IMG/VR virus record: IMGVR_UViG_3300010938_000951
Coordinates: 124,001 to 188,000 of that record
Reading direction: 5' to 3' (one strand)
Length of the DNA stretch: 64,000 nucleotides
DNA from: a virus
Under the pieces are notes generated by a model. The model was not told the origin of the DNA and did not search any database. It saw nothing but the letters and a program-made list of their open reading frames with translations. Both the position numbers and the translations under genes were made by a program. Positions 39,758 to 48,196 of the stretch are shown here, one piece after another; position 1 is the first letter of the stretch, and each line of letters starts with the position of its first letter.

Positions 39758-40575
39758 AGATAATGTCCTAGTGCTGTTATAAAAAGTTCCCAGTTTTTAG
39801 TAATTGTAGCGTTGGAATATATTTTACCATCAAATACTAAATTGGCTACGAGATCGTCATCATATCTATAACCAACAACATTGGCTACTGCTGTTGCTAG
39901 ACAAAATCCACCGCCTATACCAAAATTTATTACAACTGCTGCTTGGTTCATAATCGAACAATCATGTTGTATATTTTTAATATCAGGAGTGGTGATTCCT
40001 AAGGCTGGGACAGTTAAATCTAAAAGACGCTCCTTGGGAACATTATTAAGTATATGCGGATATAAGCTGTAGATATACTCTTGGGTATAATACATATACT
40101 CTTCATTCATTTCTATAACTCTCTCACCTAATATTACTATTAAGTATTTTTGTGAAAGCTGATTAAGTACCGTCCAAAATTCTCTTATTGAATTATCTAG
40201 AAGATTATGCGGAAGAGAACGTATTTTCGTATTAATGACGATGTATGGCTCTTTGAGGTTTAAAGAATATCCGTCACATAACAAGTGGGCTAATTCAGGC
40301 TTTTGTGGCATTATACGATGAGCAGTAACAAACTCCGATAAACTACAAAATGGAAATGATTGATCACATAATTTGTAAGGCTCTTCATTAAATAATAGCT
40401 TTCCAAATTCATCAAGAAAATCATTATATTTTGATTCTTTTTTGTATTTATCTATTAGCTCTCTATGAAAAGTAAGATTGATCTCAGAAAAATTATGTTT
40501 GACTGGCTCAAGCATTGCTTTTATATAGATTAAATCCCCTAAACCAATGGGTATGTTGGCATTTAGTTTTTTCAT
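39754..40575 (-). CDS. putative GT-B glycosyltransferase
   Basis: 273 residues. IPIGLGDLIYIKAMLEPVK at the start (G-x-G-D glycan-loop), YLIVILGERVIEM in the middle, and a C-terminal INFGIGGGFCLATAVANVVGY. This is loosely the shape of heptosyltransferase-like (GT9) proteins. Weak similarity only. Overlaps the aminotransferase by 4 bp. Confidence 0.55.
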   Translation of the reverse strand: MKKLNANIPIGLGDLIYIKAMLEPVKHNFSEINLTFHRELIDKYKKESKYNDFLDEFGKLLFNEEPYKLCDQSFPFCSLSEFVTAHRIMPQKPELAHLLCDGYSLNLKEPYIVINTKIRSLPHNLLDNSIREFWTVLNQLSQKYLIVILGERVIEMNEEYMYYTQEYIYSLYPHILNNVPKERLLDLTVPALGITTPDIKNIQHDCSIMNQAAVVINFGIGGGFCLATAVANVVGYRYDDDLVANLVFDGKIYSNATITKNWELFITALGHYL

Positions 40576-40630
40576 TATATTATAGAGAGATGCGCTATTA
40601 GTGCAAGCATTGCCTTATAAATATGATACC

Positions 40631-40936
40631 TTAATACGTTTTATGTTGGTCTTGTATAAATGACCCGTCGTTAAGGTCTTTACCATTAAGAGCTGCGCTA
40701 ATCATTTCCGCAATTTTTTTATCAACTTCCAATATCATTGCCTGTCTTTGCACATTCAAATCGGTAGCTTTTTTGAAAGTATTGTATAGTTTTTGCATAC
40801 CTTCTTCTGTTCCAAAATTAGCTTTGAATTCTTCAAAAGTCATCCTTCTAATAACATACAACTCATCCTGTACTAAGAACATTTTTTGATTTACCGTTGC
40901 CAATTTGTCTATTAATGATCCAATTGTATCAGCCAT
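40631..40936 (-). CDS. hypothetical helical protein in sugar locus
   Basis: 101 residues. TIGSLIDKLATVNQKMFLVQ then KKATDLNVQRQAMILEVDKK. This is the form of small helical proteins found in LPS/glycan clusters (DUF4254-like), though the match is from memory. Overlaps the acyltransferase gene by 8 bp. Confidence 0.6.
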   Translation of the reverse strand: MADTIGSLIDKLATVNQKMFLVQDELYVIRRMTFEEFKANFGTEEGMQKLYNTFKKATDLNVQRQAMILEVDKKIAEMISAALNGKDLNDGSFIQDQHKTY

Positions 40937-41555
40937 TCTTTTTCTCCAGTTTTCTAGCAGGAACCCCTACATATATCCCACTTTCTACTATATCTTTTGA
41001 CACACAAGCGCTGGCCCCAATAGTTACATCGCTACAAATAGAGATATCTTCTACTGTTGAAGAGTTAGTTCCCATATATACTTTATCTCCGGCTATAACT
41101 TTTCCACTAACATGAACACCAGGAGCAGTAGTAAAAAAATCACCAGTTTGAACATCATGACCAATAGTTGTGGCCAAATTAAGTTGAGCAAAATTGCCCA
41201 TTTTAATATCACATGTTAAAATGCAGTTAGCGCAAATTACCGAACCATATCCCACTACAATAGTGGGATCCATTAAATTGGCCTTTGGATGAACTAAAGT
41301 TGCAAACACTTCTAGTCCATGAGTTTCAATAATGTTTTTAACAATTTTTTCTCGTAATTTGGGGCTACCAACAGCTACAACAGCTAAGTGTTGAGATGGA
41401 TCAAAATAATTTTCATCTTTAACTGGTGTGCCATGATAGTCTTCACCAGCATGGATATCAATGAAAGCGTCAACTACATATCCACATTGTTGAGCTAACC
41501 AAAATACTTCTTTAGCAAAGCCGCCAGCCCCAAAGATACAAATAGTTTTAGACAT
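40929..41555 (-). CDS. sugar O/N-acyltransferase, PglD/NeuD/PerB-like
   Basis: 208 residues. N-terminal Rossmann-like FGAGGFAKEVFWLA, then a left-handed beta helix of hexapeptide repeats (VVGYGSVICANCILTCDIKM, FTTAPGVHVSGKV) ending in VGVPARKLEKK. The family acetylates amino or hydroxyl groups on UDP/GDP sugars. Next to the perosamine synthase it may make GDP-N-acetylperosamine (PerB role); this is inference. Confidence 0.85.
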   Translation of the reverse strand: MSKTICIFGAGGFAKEVFWLAQQCGYVVDAFIDIHAGEDYHGTPVKDENYFDPSQHLAVVAVGSPKLREKIVKNIIETHGLEVFATLVHPKANLMDPTIVVGYGSVICANCILTCDIKMGNFAQLNLATTIGHDVQTGDFFTTAPGVHVSGKVIAGDKVYMGTNSSTVEDISICSDVTIGASACVSKDIVESGIYVGVPARKLEKKNG

Positions 41556-42468
41556 TGAGATTCCTTTCTATTAATTCCTCTATGACAATAGGATTATTGC
41601 TGCCCGATACAGTTACTCTTGATGAGTAATTAATTTTATCTCTGAATAATTCTGATAACCAAAATGTATTATCTTTGATCGGTACCATGTTTGAAAAACA
41701 TACTAAATTTTTAGGTTTGTTAAACAAATTATCCTGAATAAATGAAAATGTAAATGCTCCAGAAGCTCTACCAATAATAGTATCACAATATGTACTTATA
41801 AAAGCATTTTCATTTAAATCAAAACCATTCTTATTGATAAGTGAAGACGAATATATTATATTAGGATATTTGGTTGGATCAAATCCGGGCTCATGATTAG
41901 TAAAAATAAAAGTAAAGCCGTGGTACTTGTTTGCTAATTTTGATATTACTGGTAACATAGGAAAGTTGTCTGCTTGACCAGACTGCGCATAGCCATTGGC
42001 AACTAATACTAGGGGGCCAGTATTATTGTCTAATATCTTTTTAGCATGTTCAATTTCATATTTTGAAAAATCTATTTTAGGAAACCATTTTGAAGGATCG
42101 GGCTCAATATCTGATAAAGTAAAACCAAAATGTGTTTTGCATAATTCATCAAATATAACGTATAGACAATCAAAAGTAATACCATATGTATTCATATAAT
42201 GAAAACGTTTTTGTGCATACCATGTGTTAATGTACATAGTATCACCTCTGATAAATGTACCTTCATGTTCGTGCCAATTAAGAGGGTATTGATTATATCC
42301 TATTCCAGGTATGTCTGCAATACAGTTTGCATTGTTTCTATGTGAGTATGAAATATTCACTCCTGGAAATTTTTTACTAAATGCCATAGATAGTTTTCTG
42401 ACAAACTCTCTAGATACATGTATGTCGCCATTATGAAAATGGTTGTAGAAAACTATATTTTTATACAT
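41548..42468 (-). CDS. putative glycosyltransferase-like protein
   Basis: 306 residues. NIVFYNHFHNGDIHVSREFV at the start, then FTFIFTNHEPGFD and YCDTIIGRASGAFTFSFIQD near the C-terminus, the place of a GT-B donor-site helix. No DxD. Probably a glycosyltransferase; donor unknown. Overlaps the acyltransferase gene by 8 bp. Confidence 0.5.
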   Translation of the reverse strand: MYKNIVFYNHFHNGDIHVSREFVRKLSMAFSKKFPGVNISYSHRNNANCIADIPGIGYNQYPLNWHEHEGTFIRGDTMYINTWYAQKRFHYMNTYGITFDCLYVIFDELCKTHFGFTLSDIEPDPSKWFPKIDFSKYEIEHAKKILDNNTGPLVLVANGYAQSGQADNFPMLPVISKLANKYHGFTFIFTNHEPGFDPTKYPNIIYSSSLINKNGFDLNENAFISTYCDTIIGRASGAFTFSFIQDNLFNKPKNLVCFSNMVPIKDNTFWLSELFRDKINYSSRVTVSGSNNPIVIEELIERNLNV

Positions 42469-43031
42469 TATAGACTCGAAGTTGGAATAGTTAAATATGG
42501 TTCTGGAACAACATCTGCAAATGTATAGTTGCGTACCCCAGAATTATGAACGTGATATGTTTTGATTGATTTACTTGGGTTGCTAACTGCATAGCCGGCT
42601 TTATGAAATTCATAAGCAATTCTATTATCACAGCCCCTTGTTCCTAAGGTAAAATTACCAAATACATTTTCTACTTTACCTTTAAAAATCCATGTGTCTT
42701 GGCTATCTGGCCTATCAAAAAAACGAACCATAGCATCATTTCCTAACCAATCCCAACGACTTAAAGCATATAATTGTTTGTGTTTTATATTTTCGGCTAA
42801 TGCAATGGTATCATCCAAAAAAATATCCGAATTACAGATAATACTAATGTCTTCTTCATCAACAACTTTATTAATTTGATCAAAAAAGAATTGATACGTT
42901 GGTTTACTAGCAGACTCACAAATGATAGTAGTTATAAACTTGTTATTTAAGTTTCTTTGTAAGCACATATCAATTTCACGTTTGCGAAGAGGGTGTTTAT
43001 CTTCATAGTAATTATAAAATAATCTGATCAT
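42468..43031 (-). CDS. GT-A-like glycosyltransferase, short
   Basis: 187 residues. ISIICNSDIFLDDT looks like the metal-binding acidic motif of GT-A enzymes. FTLGTRGCDNRIAYEFHKAG then YHVHNSGVRNY supply acceptor and base residues. Shorter than usual, so perhaps a minimal domain. Shares one base with its neighbour. Confidence 0.62.
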   Translation of the reverse strand: MIRLFYNYYEDKHPLRKREIDMCLQRNLNNKFITTIICESASKPTYQFFFDQINKVVDEEDISIICNSDIFLDDTIALAENIKHKQLYALSRWDWLGNDAMVRFFDRPDSQDTWIFKGKVENVFGNFTLGTRGCDNRIAYEFHKAGYAVSNPSKSIKTYHVHNSGVRNYTFADVVPEPYLTIPTSSL

Positions 43032-43032
43032 A

Positions 43033-43989
43033 TTACACCAAATGAATTAAATTAGTCATATGCAATAACTCTATGACTCTTGAAGTAAATGTATGTTCTT
43101 TAAGAACTCGTTGATAGCCATTCATACCAACTTGTTTAGCGATATCTGGATTTGCTTTACAATAATTAACAATATCAACTATTTCTTTAGTTGAGCGCGC
43201 AATGAATATTTCTTTACCTTCAATAAAATAACTTTCAAATCCTGGGAAGTGCCATGAAATAGTTGGTCGGCCAGACGCCATACAGGCCAATAATCTGTCT
43301 GAAAAATAATGTGACACACTATTAAAATTACTAATGCTTAACGTACAGACGCTTTGGTTATAGATTTCGTTTGCCATGTACGGAGCTACTGTCGGTGCGG
43401 GCGGCACATATCCAGATCCAAAAAGACCAAAACTTGTACCAAACATACTTCTAAGGGTGTCTACTACTCCAACTCTTAAACTACCATCAGGAAATGTATG
43501 GCCATAATTGTTTGCTAAGAAACTAACATCATATTTGTGAGTTTCTAAATTCATGGGAAAATGTGCTTTAGGATTATACCCAATTTGCCAATACTTAACG
43601 TTATGACAGCCTGCCGCTTTATACATTTCTAATTGACCAGTACTAGAGATAAGAGAGTAATCTACTACATTAGTAATATTTGTAAATTGTGCTTGTGCTT
43701 GTGCTCTAACGTCGCCTGTCCAATTAGTGATTATCACTCCTGGTGAAAGATTGCGGGCCTCTTGTATAATGCTAGCATCTATAATACCAGTGAATTGAAG
43801 CTGCATATGAATTAAATGTGGTTGTAGATTTCTTACTTTTGATAAGAACTCATTATTTACCACTCCCTTGCTGTGTGTTCTGTCCCATAATCCAACAAAA
43901 TCAAATACATCAAGTTTCACGCCAACATTTTCAAAAGCGTCTACCATTCCTGGTTGGCTGCCAATTGGCAAGTAAAGTACTCTTAACAT
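43033..43989 (-). CDS. GT-B glycosyltransferase (GT1/GT4-like)
   Basis: 318 residues. N-terminal strand MLRVLYLPIG, later HLIHMQLQFTG, and C-terminal SDRLLACMASGRPTISWHFP with EIVDIVNYCKANPDIAKQVG, the pattern of spore-maturation CgeB-like/GT4 glycosyltransferases. Overlaps the upstream gene by one base. Confidence 0.78.
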   Translation of the reverse strand: MLRVLYLPIGSQPGMVDAFENVGVKLDVFDFVGLWDRTHSKGVVNNEFLSKVRNLQPHLIHMQLQFTGIIDASIIQEARNLSPGVIITNWTGDVRAQAQAQFTNITNVVDYSLISSTGQLEMYKAAGCHNVKYWQIGYNPKAHFPMNLETHKYDVSFLANNYGHTFPDGSLRVGVVDTLRSMFGTSFGLFGSGYVPPAPTVAPYMANEIYNQSVCTLSISNFNSVSHYFSDRLLACMASGRPTISWHFPGFESYFIEGKEIFIARSTKEIVDIVNYCKANPDIAKQVGMNGYQRVLKEHTFTSRVIELLHMTNLIHLV

Positions 43990-45779
43990 TAAACACCTAC
44001 CAATTTTTGTATTGAATCTACTAATCCATTATTATATGATTCGCTAAATTTAGCCGGAGTTTTTGGTATCTCATTTATAAATGTACTTATGGCTTTATGA
44101 ATACTTTCTGATGTAGGATGTGTAGAATTATTTTGAGCAATCATTACTGATCCAATTAAATTAAGGAAGGCTTGATTATTAGTAATAATAGGAAGTGAAA
44201 GCGCACCAGCTAGTTTTAAAATACCAGACATATAATAGGTATTAGTAGAAATATCAATAACAGCTTTAGCGCCCATTAATAGGTTGGAGATACTTTCAAA
44301 AGAAACAGTATCAGATACAAACTCTGCAAATGTTGGTAGCTTGACACGCGAACCAACGATGATTAGTTTACCAAAACGTTCTTCCCAAGATTCTAACAAA
44401 AGGCGCGTGATGTTTTCATCTTTTTCAAAATATAAGAAGTAGTCATATTTGAATGCTTGTACATTAAGCATTGGCCAAGGTTTATCTACTCGAAGGACGT
44501 GAGCTTCGGGAATGGATCTAAGGATCTCTTGAGCATTAATTAAAGAGGGTGTCAAAATAGTTTTACAACTTCTTAGTTTATCAATATGCGATTGTGTTAG
44601 ATTGCCGTTATACCATTCATCAACCCAGACCCTATCTCCGCTTGCTAGGGTGTCTAGTGAACACATGATAATATTTGGCGCTTCCGCAGATTTTTTAAAC
44701 TCAAACATTGCAATAGCTTTAGATGATACAGCAATGTTTGGAAAGAATGGGGCAATTTTACGCAACCATAATCTAGAACTTGGTGAATTGGGAAGAATAA
44801 CCCCCGCATTATCAAAAGTAACGGGCGGTTTAAACGTTTCAGGCGTTAGTAAAGCGAACTCTTTGCTATTACTTAAAACCTTAAAATTTAATGAATCTGG
44901 TGTTGGTTCTTTGTAATTATTTGATAGCAAAGAGCCCGGAACACCAGGGTGTTGTAATCCCTCTGCAACCATACGGGCATGCATTGGTGGTCGAGCTACA
45001 GAGTTAAGTACAGTTGGAACACCAGTATTTTGAATATTAGAGACGAAAGTAGATGGTATATTAGGCGATCCAAAATGGAAAGTTGGGGCAGATGGGGGCT
45101 GTATAACAACGGCTGGTTGAGACCCTACATATGGTAGCATCAATCCGGCTTCATTTTTAACAGCAAACCATATTCTTCTTTTATGAATATTGGTGCTATT
45201 ATCATTTTGGGGAGCCCAATCATATCTATACTCTCCAGAGTTAAACTTAGGGTTATCCATACGTTTAAAACTCATACCGCAATCTGTTAAGACTCGCTCT
45301 ACATATGCGGTACTTGGGCGACAACCGGTGCCATTATAAGATAAGTCATAAACATCTTTGCCTTCTTGGACGGTAACCACTTTATATGGATCATCAGAAT
45401 CCAAAACGGCAGTTTCTAAAACTAGATATGTAGTTGAAGAACAAACAGCTTTTAAATGTTCATCTATTGATGCCAGATGACAAATCAAACCCAAATCTAA
45501 AACCATATCGAATTTGGTTCCAAAAAATGGCCAATTACCTTCTAAATTGGCTCGAACTACTTTAACACCCGGAAATTTTTTAGATACAATTTTGAGGTGA
45601 TCTTGTCTGGCATCTACTGCAGTTATGTCGGCTCCTAGACGATAAAGCGTTCCACTTAAATCTGCATATCCGCAGCCTAAATCAGCAATCTTTTTGCCAT
45701 AAAAAAACTTATAACCATATTGGTCAACAATGCCTTTAATGCGTTTTTGATTCCAATCGAAATATTTTCCGTCAAACAT
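43989..45779 (-). CDS. methyltransferase fused to a glycosyltransferase-like domain
   Basis: 596 residues. N-terminal 200: class I methyltransferase with KIADLGCGYADLSGTLYRLG (motif I), ITAVDARQ and MVLDLGLICHL. A Pro-rich linker follows (about 225-300). The C-terminal 270 residues resemble a GT-B half (ILTPSLINAQEILRSIPEA, GSRVKLPTFAEFV, VIDISTNTYYMSGILKLAG). The fusion suggests one chain that both glycosylates and methylates a glycan. SD AAGGTAGAAAG. Confidence 0.68.
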   Translation of the reverse strand: MFDGKYFDWNQKRIKGIVDQYGYKFFYGKKIADLGCGYADLSGTLYRLGADITAVDARQDHLKIVSKKFPGVKVVRANLEGNWPFFGTKFDMVLDLGLICHLASIDEHLKAVCSSTTYLVLETAVLDSDDPYKVVTVQEGKDVYDLSYNGTGCRPSTAYVERVLTDCGMSFKRMDNPKFNSGEYRYDWAPQNDNSTNIHKRRIWFAVKNEAGLMLPYVGSQPAVVIQPPSAPTFHFGSPNIPSTFVSNIQNTGVPTVLNSVARPPMHARMVAEGLQHPGVPGSLLSNNYKEPTPDSLNFKVLSNSKEFALLTPETFKPPVTFDNAGVILPNSPSSRLWLRKIAPFFPNIAVSSKAIAMFEFKKSAEAPNIIMCSLDTLASGDRVWVDEWYNGNLTQSHIDKLRSCKTILTPSLINAQEILRSIPEAHVLRVDKPWPMLNVQAFKYDYFLYFEKDENITRLLLESWEERFGKLIIVGSRVKLPTFAEFVSDTVSFESISNLLMGAKAVIDISTNTYYMSGILKLAGALSLPIITNNQAFLNLIGSVMIAQNNSTHPTSESIHKAISTFINEIPKTPAKFSESYNNGLVDSIQKLVGV

Positions 45780-45810
45780 TCTTTCTACCTTAACTCTTAT
45801 TGGATTTTAT

Positions 45811-46557
45811 TCACAGTGATGGGTCATTGAATGGAATAAAACATGGTTTAACCCTACTCATATAGGCATAACAATTTTTCTGAAATTTTGTTAAATTATC
45901 TCGGTGTTGTTTGGTCTTAAATTCTCTATATTCTCCAACGTCTAATTCTCCCTCTCCAAAGTGGGATCCTCTTCCTGGTAAATAGCCAATCTCCCATCCT
46001 GCCATTCTTGCTCTAAAATACCAATCAGCATCTTCTTCCCCATACAAACCATAGTCTAAAGTAAAGAATCCAATCTTTTTGTGTAAATCACGATGGAAAA
46101 CAGAACAAGCAGTACCAAGGTTTCCATCTGGTTTTTTCTGGAACGTCTTTCCGTTCCTAGTAACTAAAGGATAATCAGTTCCTTCAAAATTAATACCGAT
46201 GGCCAGTCTGTGATTGTCTTGTATTAAATCAATACATTGACGAAGCCAATCGTAATGAACTTCGATATCATTGTCTATAGTACATAGATATTCTGCTTCT
46301 GGAACAAGTTTATCTGCTAATTGAAGTCCTTGATTTCTTCCTACTGCGATTCCTTTATTTTCCGCATTAAAATGCAAATGGATTTTGGCAGAGTTTTCTT
46401 TAACCATTTCAGATAGCCATTCTTGTGTTCCATCAGTAGATCCATTATCTACAATTATTAATTGATAATGTCCAATTGTATTAGCGAAAAAGCTTTTTAA
46501 CATTCTTTTAGTTAAATCGAGACGGTTGTAGGTTACCATCATAATAGCAGTTGTCAT
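45811..46557 (-). CDS. GT2 family glycosyltransferase
   Basis: 248 residues. IMMVTYNRLDLTKRMLKSFF, IIVDNGSTDGTQEWL, then YLCTIDNDIEVHYDWL (the DxD metal site) and GLYGEEDADWYFRARMAGW (ED base). All are GT2 hallmarks. First gene of the minus-strand sugar operon; the divergent region to iscU is 67 bp. Confidence 0.92.
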   Translation of the reverse strand: MTTAIMMVTYNRLDLTKRMLKSFFANTIGHYQLIIVDNGSTDGTQEWLSEMVKENSAKIHLHFNAENKGIAVGRNQGLQLADKLVPEAEYLCTIDNDIEVHYDWLRQCIDLIQDNHRLAIGINFEGTDYPLVTRNGKTFQKKPDGNLGTACSVFHRDLHKKIGFFTLDYGLYGEEDADWYFRARMAGWEIGYLPGRGSHFGEGELDVGEYREFKTKQHRDNLTKFQKNCYAYMSRVKPCFIPFNDPSL

Positions 46558-46624
46558 GATATCCTTCCATATAACTTGCTTGCTTTAAGATGCGTAATTT
46601 TCGGTATATAGAAAGAGAAGAGTT

Positions 46625-47086
46625 ATGTCATATAGCGAAAAAGTAATTGATCATGCAGAAAACCCACGAAATGTAGGAACATTGGATAAAAATGATCCAG
46701 ATGTTGGAACTGGTTTGGTTGGAGCGCCAGCTTGTGGTGATGTAATGCGCCTTCAAATAAAAGTGGATCCGGCTACTGAAATCATTATTGATGCAAAGTT
46801 TAAAACTTTTGGATGCGGCTCTGCTATTGCGGCATCTTCACTAGCAACCGAATGGATCAAAGGCAAAAGTATTGATGAGGCAGAAGCACTTAAAAATTCA
46901 GCTATAGTAGAGGAGTTAAGTTTGCCTCCTGTCAAAATTCACTGTAGCGTACTTGCTGAAGACGCCATTAAAAGCGCTATTGCTGATTACCGAGCTAAGA
47001 AAACTATAAAAGAAGAAACTCATGGCACTAATAATTTACGGCAAGACAACATGCCAAATATGCAACAAAACCCTGGACAAGAATGA
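46625..47086 (+). CDS. iscU: IscU-type iron-sulfur scaffold
   Basis: 153 residues. Three cluster-binding cysteines: C37 (PACGD, with the D39 of IscU), C64 (FGCGSA) and C107 (HCS). The HscA-recognition motif LPPVK is intact at 100-104. IscU builds [2Fe-2S] clusters from IscS sulfur. It has a C-terminal extension of about 25 residues that overlaps the next ORF by 65 bp. A GGTATATAG box and SD AGAGAAGAG lie upstream. No iscS, hscA or fdx is in the window, so it would use host partners or serve the phage A-type carriers. Confidence 0.94.
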   Translation: MSYSEKVIDHAENPRNVGTLDKNDPDVGTGLVGAPACGDVMRLQIKVDPATEIIIDAKFKTFGCGSAIAASSLATEWIKGKSIDEAEALKNSAIVEELSLPPVKIHCSVLAEDAIKSAIADYRAKKTIKEETHGTNNLRQDNMPNMQQNPGQE

Positions 47087-47507
47087 TGAGATAAAAGCAT
47101 ATCCTGCATTTTTACCTTTTGACCATCGATTTGGTAAATTTTCTGATGCTGCTTTTCACAAGGTTTGTGCTGAGACTGATCCTGATTTTCAAAGTGTAGA
47201 AGATATGTTTTTTGTCTACAAAAAAATTATGGATAGTCGTCCCCGAGATTTGAAATCAATAGAGGAAATTGAAGCTTGGGGTAAAGAGGCATTTCAGGAT
47301 TGGCCTCCTAAAAATGGAGTTGTTATTTATGAACAATGTTTTCCAGAGGATGGTTCCGAGCCAGAATGGTTTTGGGCAGATAAAGACATGTGGGAAGAGT
47401 TTGATGCAGCTATGGATAAAGCTGAAAAAGAGCGCCAAGAACGTATGGATGAGGCGCTCCGAGAAGAAAGAGAAGCTTGGCGTTATGCTAGAGACGATGA
47501 TTGGTAA
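47022..47507 (+). CDS. hypothetical zinc-binding protein
   Basis: 161 residues. N-terminal CQICNKTLDKNDEIKAYPAF then HKVC: C-x-x-C ... H-x-x-C zinc-finger spacing. The C-terminal 40 residues are a very charged helix (EKERQERMDEALREEREAW). It starts 65 bp inside the end of iscU in another frame; a later start is possible but would lose the CxxC. Function unknown. Confidence 0.6.
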   Translation: MALIIYGKTTCQICNKTLDKNDEIKAYPAFLPFDHRFGKFSDAAFHKVCAETDPDFQSVEDMFFVYKKIMDSRPRDLKSIEEIEAWGKEAFQDWPPKNGVVIYEQCFPEDGSEPEWFWADKDMWEEFDAAMDKAEKERQERMDEALREEREAWRYARDDDW

Positions 47508-47595
47508 ATATATTCTTTATGCGAATATGTGGGTTATCATATTAGCCCTACTATACATTTCGCATAGAATTAATGCTACCCCTAAAGATTCGTAA
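47497..47595 (+). CDS. 32-residue membrane mini-protein
   Basis: ATG at 47497 overlaps the end of the previous gene by 11 bp. Core YILYANMWVIILALLYI is one hydrophobic helix. It ends inside the beginning of the next gene. Expression is plausible by coupling but unproven. Confidence 0.35.
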   Translation: MIGKYILYANMWVIILALLYISHRINATPKDS

Positions 47596-48181
47596 AAAAA
47601 TATTTACCAAACTAGCTCAAGCTGTACCAGGGGCTCCTGCATCTCCAGCTTCACCAACTGCGCCTACCTCACCTAATGCGCCAACCACGCCCGCATCGAC
47701 TACAGCTAATGTTGTAGGGCCTCCCCCGTCTTTTACGGCATCTGGGGCTTGGGGATGGATGGGGAATGTATATAATTCGTATAGCGTGGCTATTATCAAT
47801 TCTTTAGTGGGTCTCCTAAACACCGCACTACATTACTCTAGCAACGGTAAACATAACTGGCAAACATTGAGGAATAATAGTTTTAATGTGGATCCAAGTG
47901 GTGAAATTTCCGTGGACACTAAGAATTTACTAAATCTATCTAAAATAGTATATCAAACTTATCTTAACAGCGGCAATGCTCCACAGGATAGAATAACTGG
48001 AAATCAGATTGCTGCTTGGAATACCGCGCTTAGCCAATCACAATCTTTTCTTAATTTGTCTCAATTAAATCCAACTGGACCAGTGAGACAAAAAATTCCT
48101 GGTAATTTAAAAGATAACATTCTCAATATGTTAAGAGATTTAGCCAGATATAATCCATTAACCTCACAACAGCAGCGTTAA
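47573..48181 (+). CDS. hypothetical protein with Ala/Pro/Ser/Thr-rich linker
   Basis: 202 residues. N-terminal KIRKKIFTKLAQAVPGA, then a low-complexity Pro/Ala/Ser/Thr linker (about 20-48), then a folded helical part (WGWMGNVYNSYSVAIINSLV). The 'xxLAQ' lead-in resembles the N-termini of the genes at 57964 and 58351 and may be a propeptide or virion-targeting segment. Not recognised. Confidence 0.62.
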   Translation: MLPLKIRKKIFTKLAQAVPGAPASPASPTAPTSPNAPTTPASTTANVVGPPPSFTASGAWGWMGNVYNSYSVAIINSLVGLLNTALHYSSNGKHNWQTLRNNSFNVDPSGEISVDTKNLLNLSKIVYQTYLNSGNAPQDRITGNQIAAWNTALSQSQSFLNLSQLNPTGPVRQKIPGNLKDNILNMLRDLARYNPLTSQQQR

Positions 48182-48183
48182 GT

Positions 48184-48189
48184 TATATT
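48184..48189 (+). promoter_or_regulatory. -10-like TATATT box, possible leaderless start
   Basis: GTTATATTC ends 7 nt before the ATG at 48197, the same arrangement (TATATT-7-start) as at 11924. No Shine-Dalgarno. Confidence 0.5.
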
Positions 48190-48196
48190 CGTTATT

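Noticed and set aside
47617-47823. Minus-strand collagen-like Gly-rich ORF
   Set aside because: It is the antisense shadow of the Ala/Pro/Ser/Thr-rich linker of the gene at 47573.
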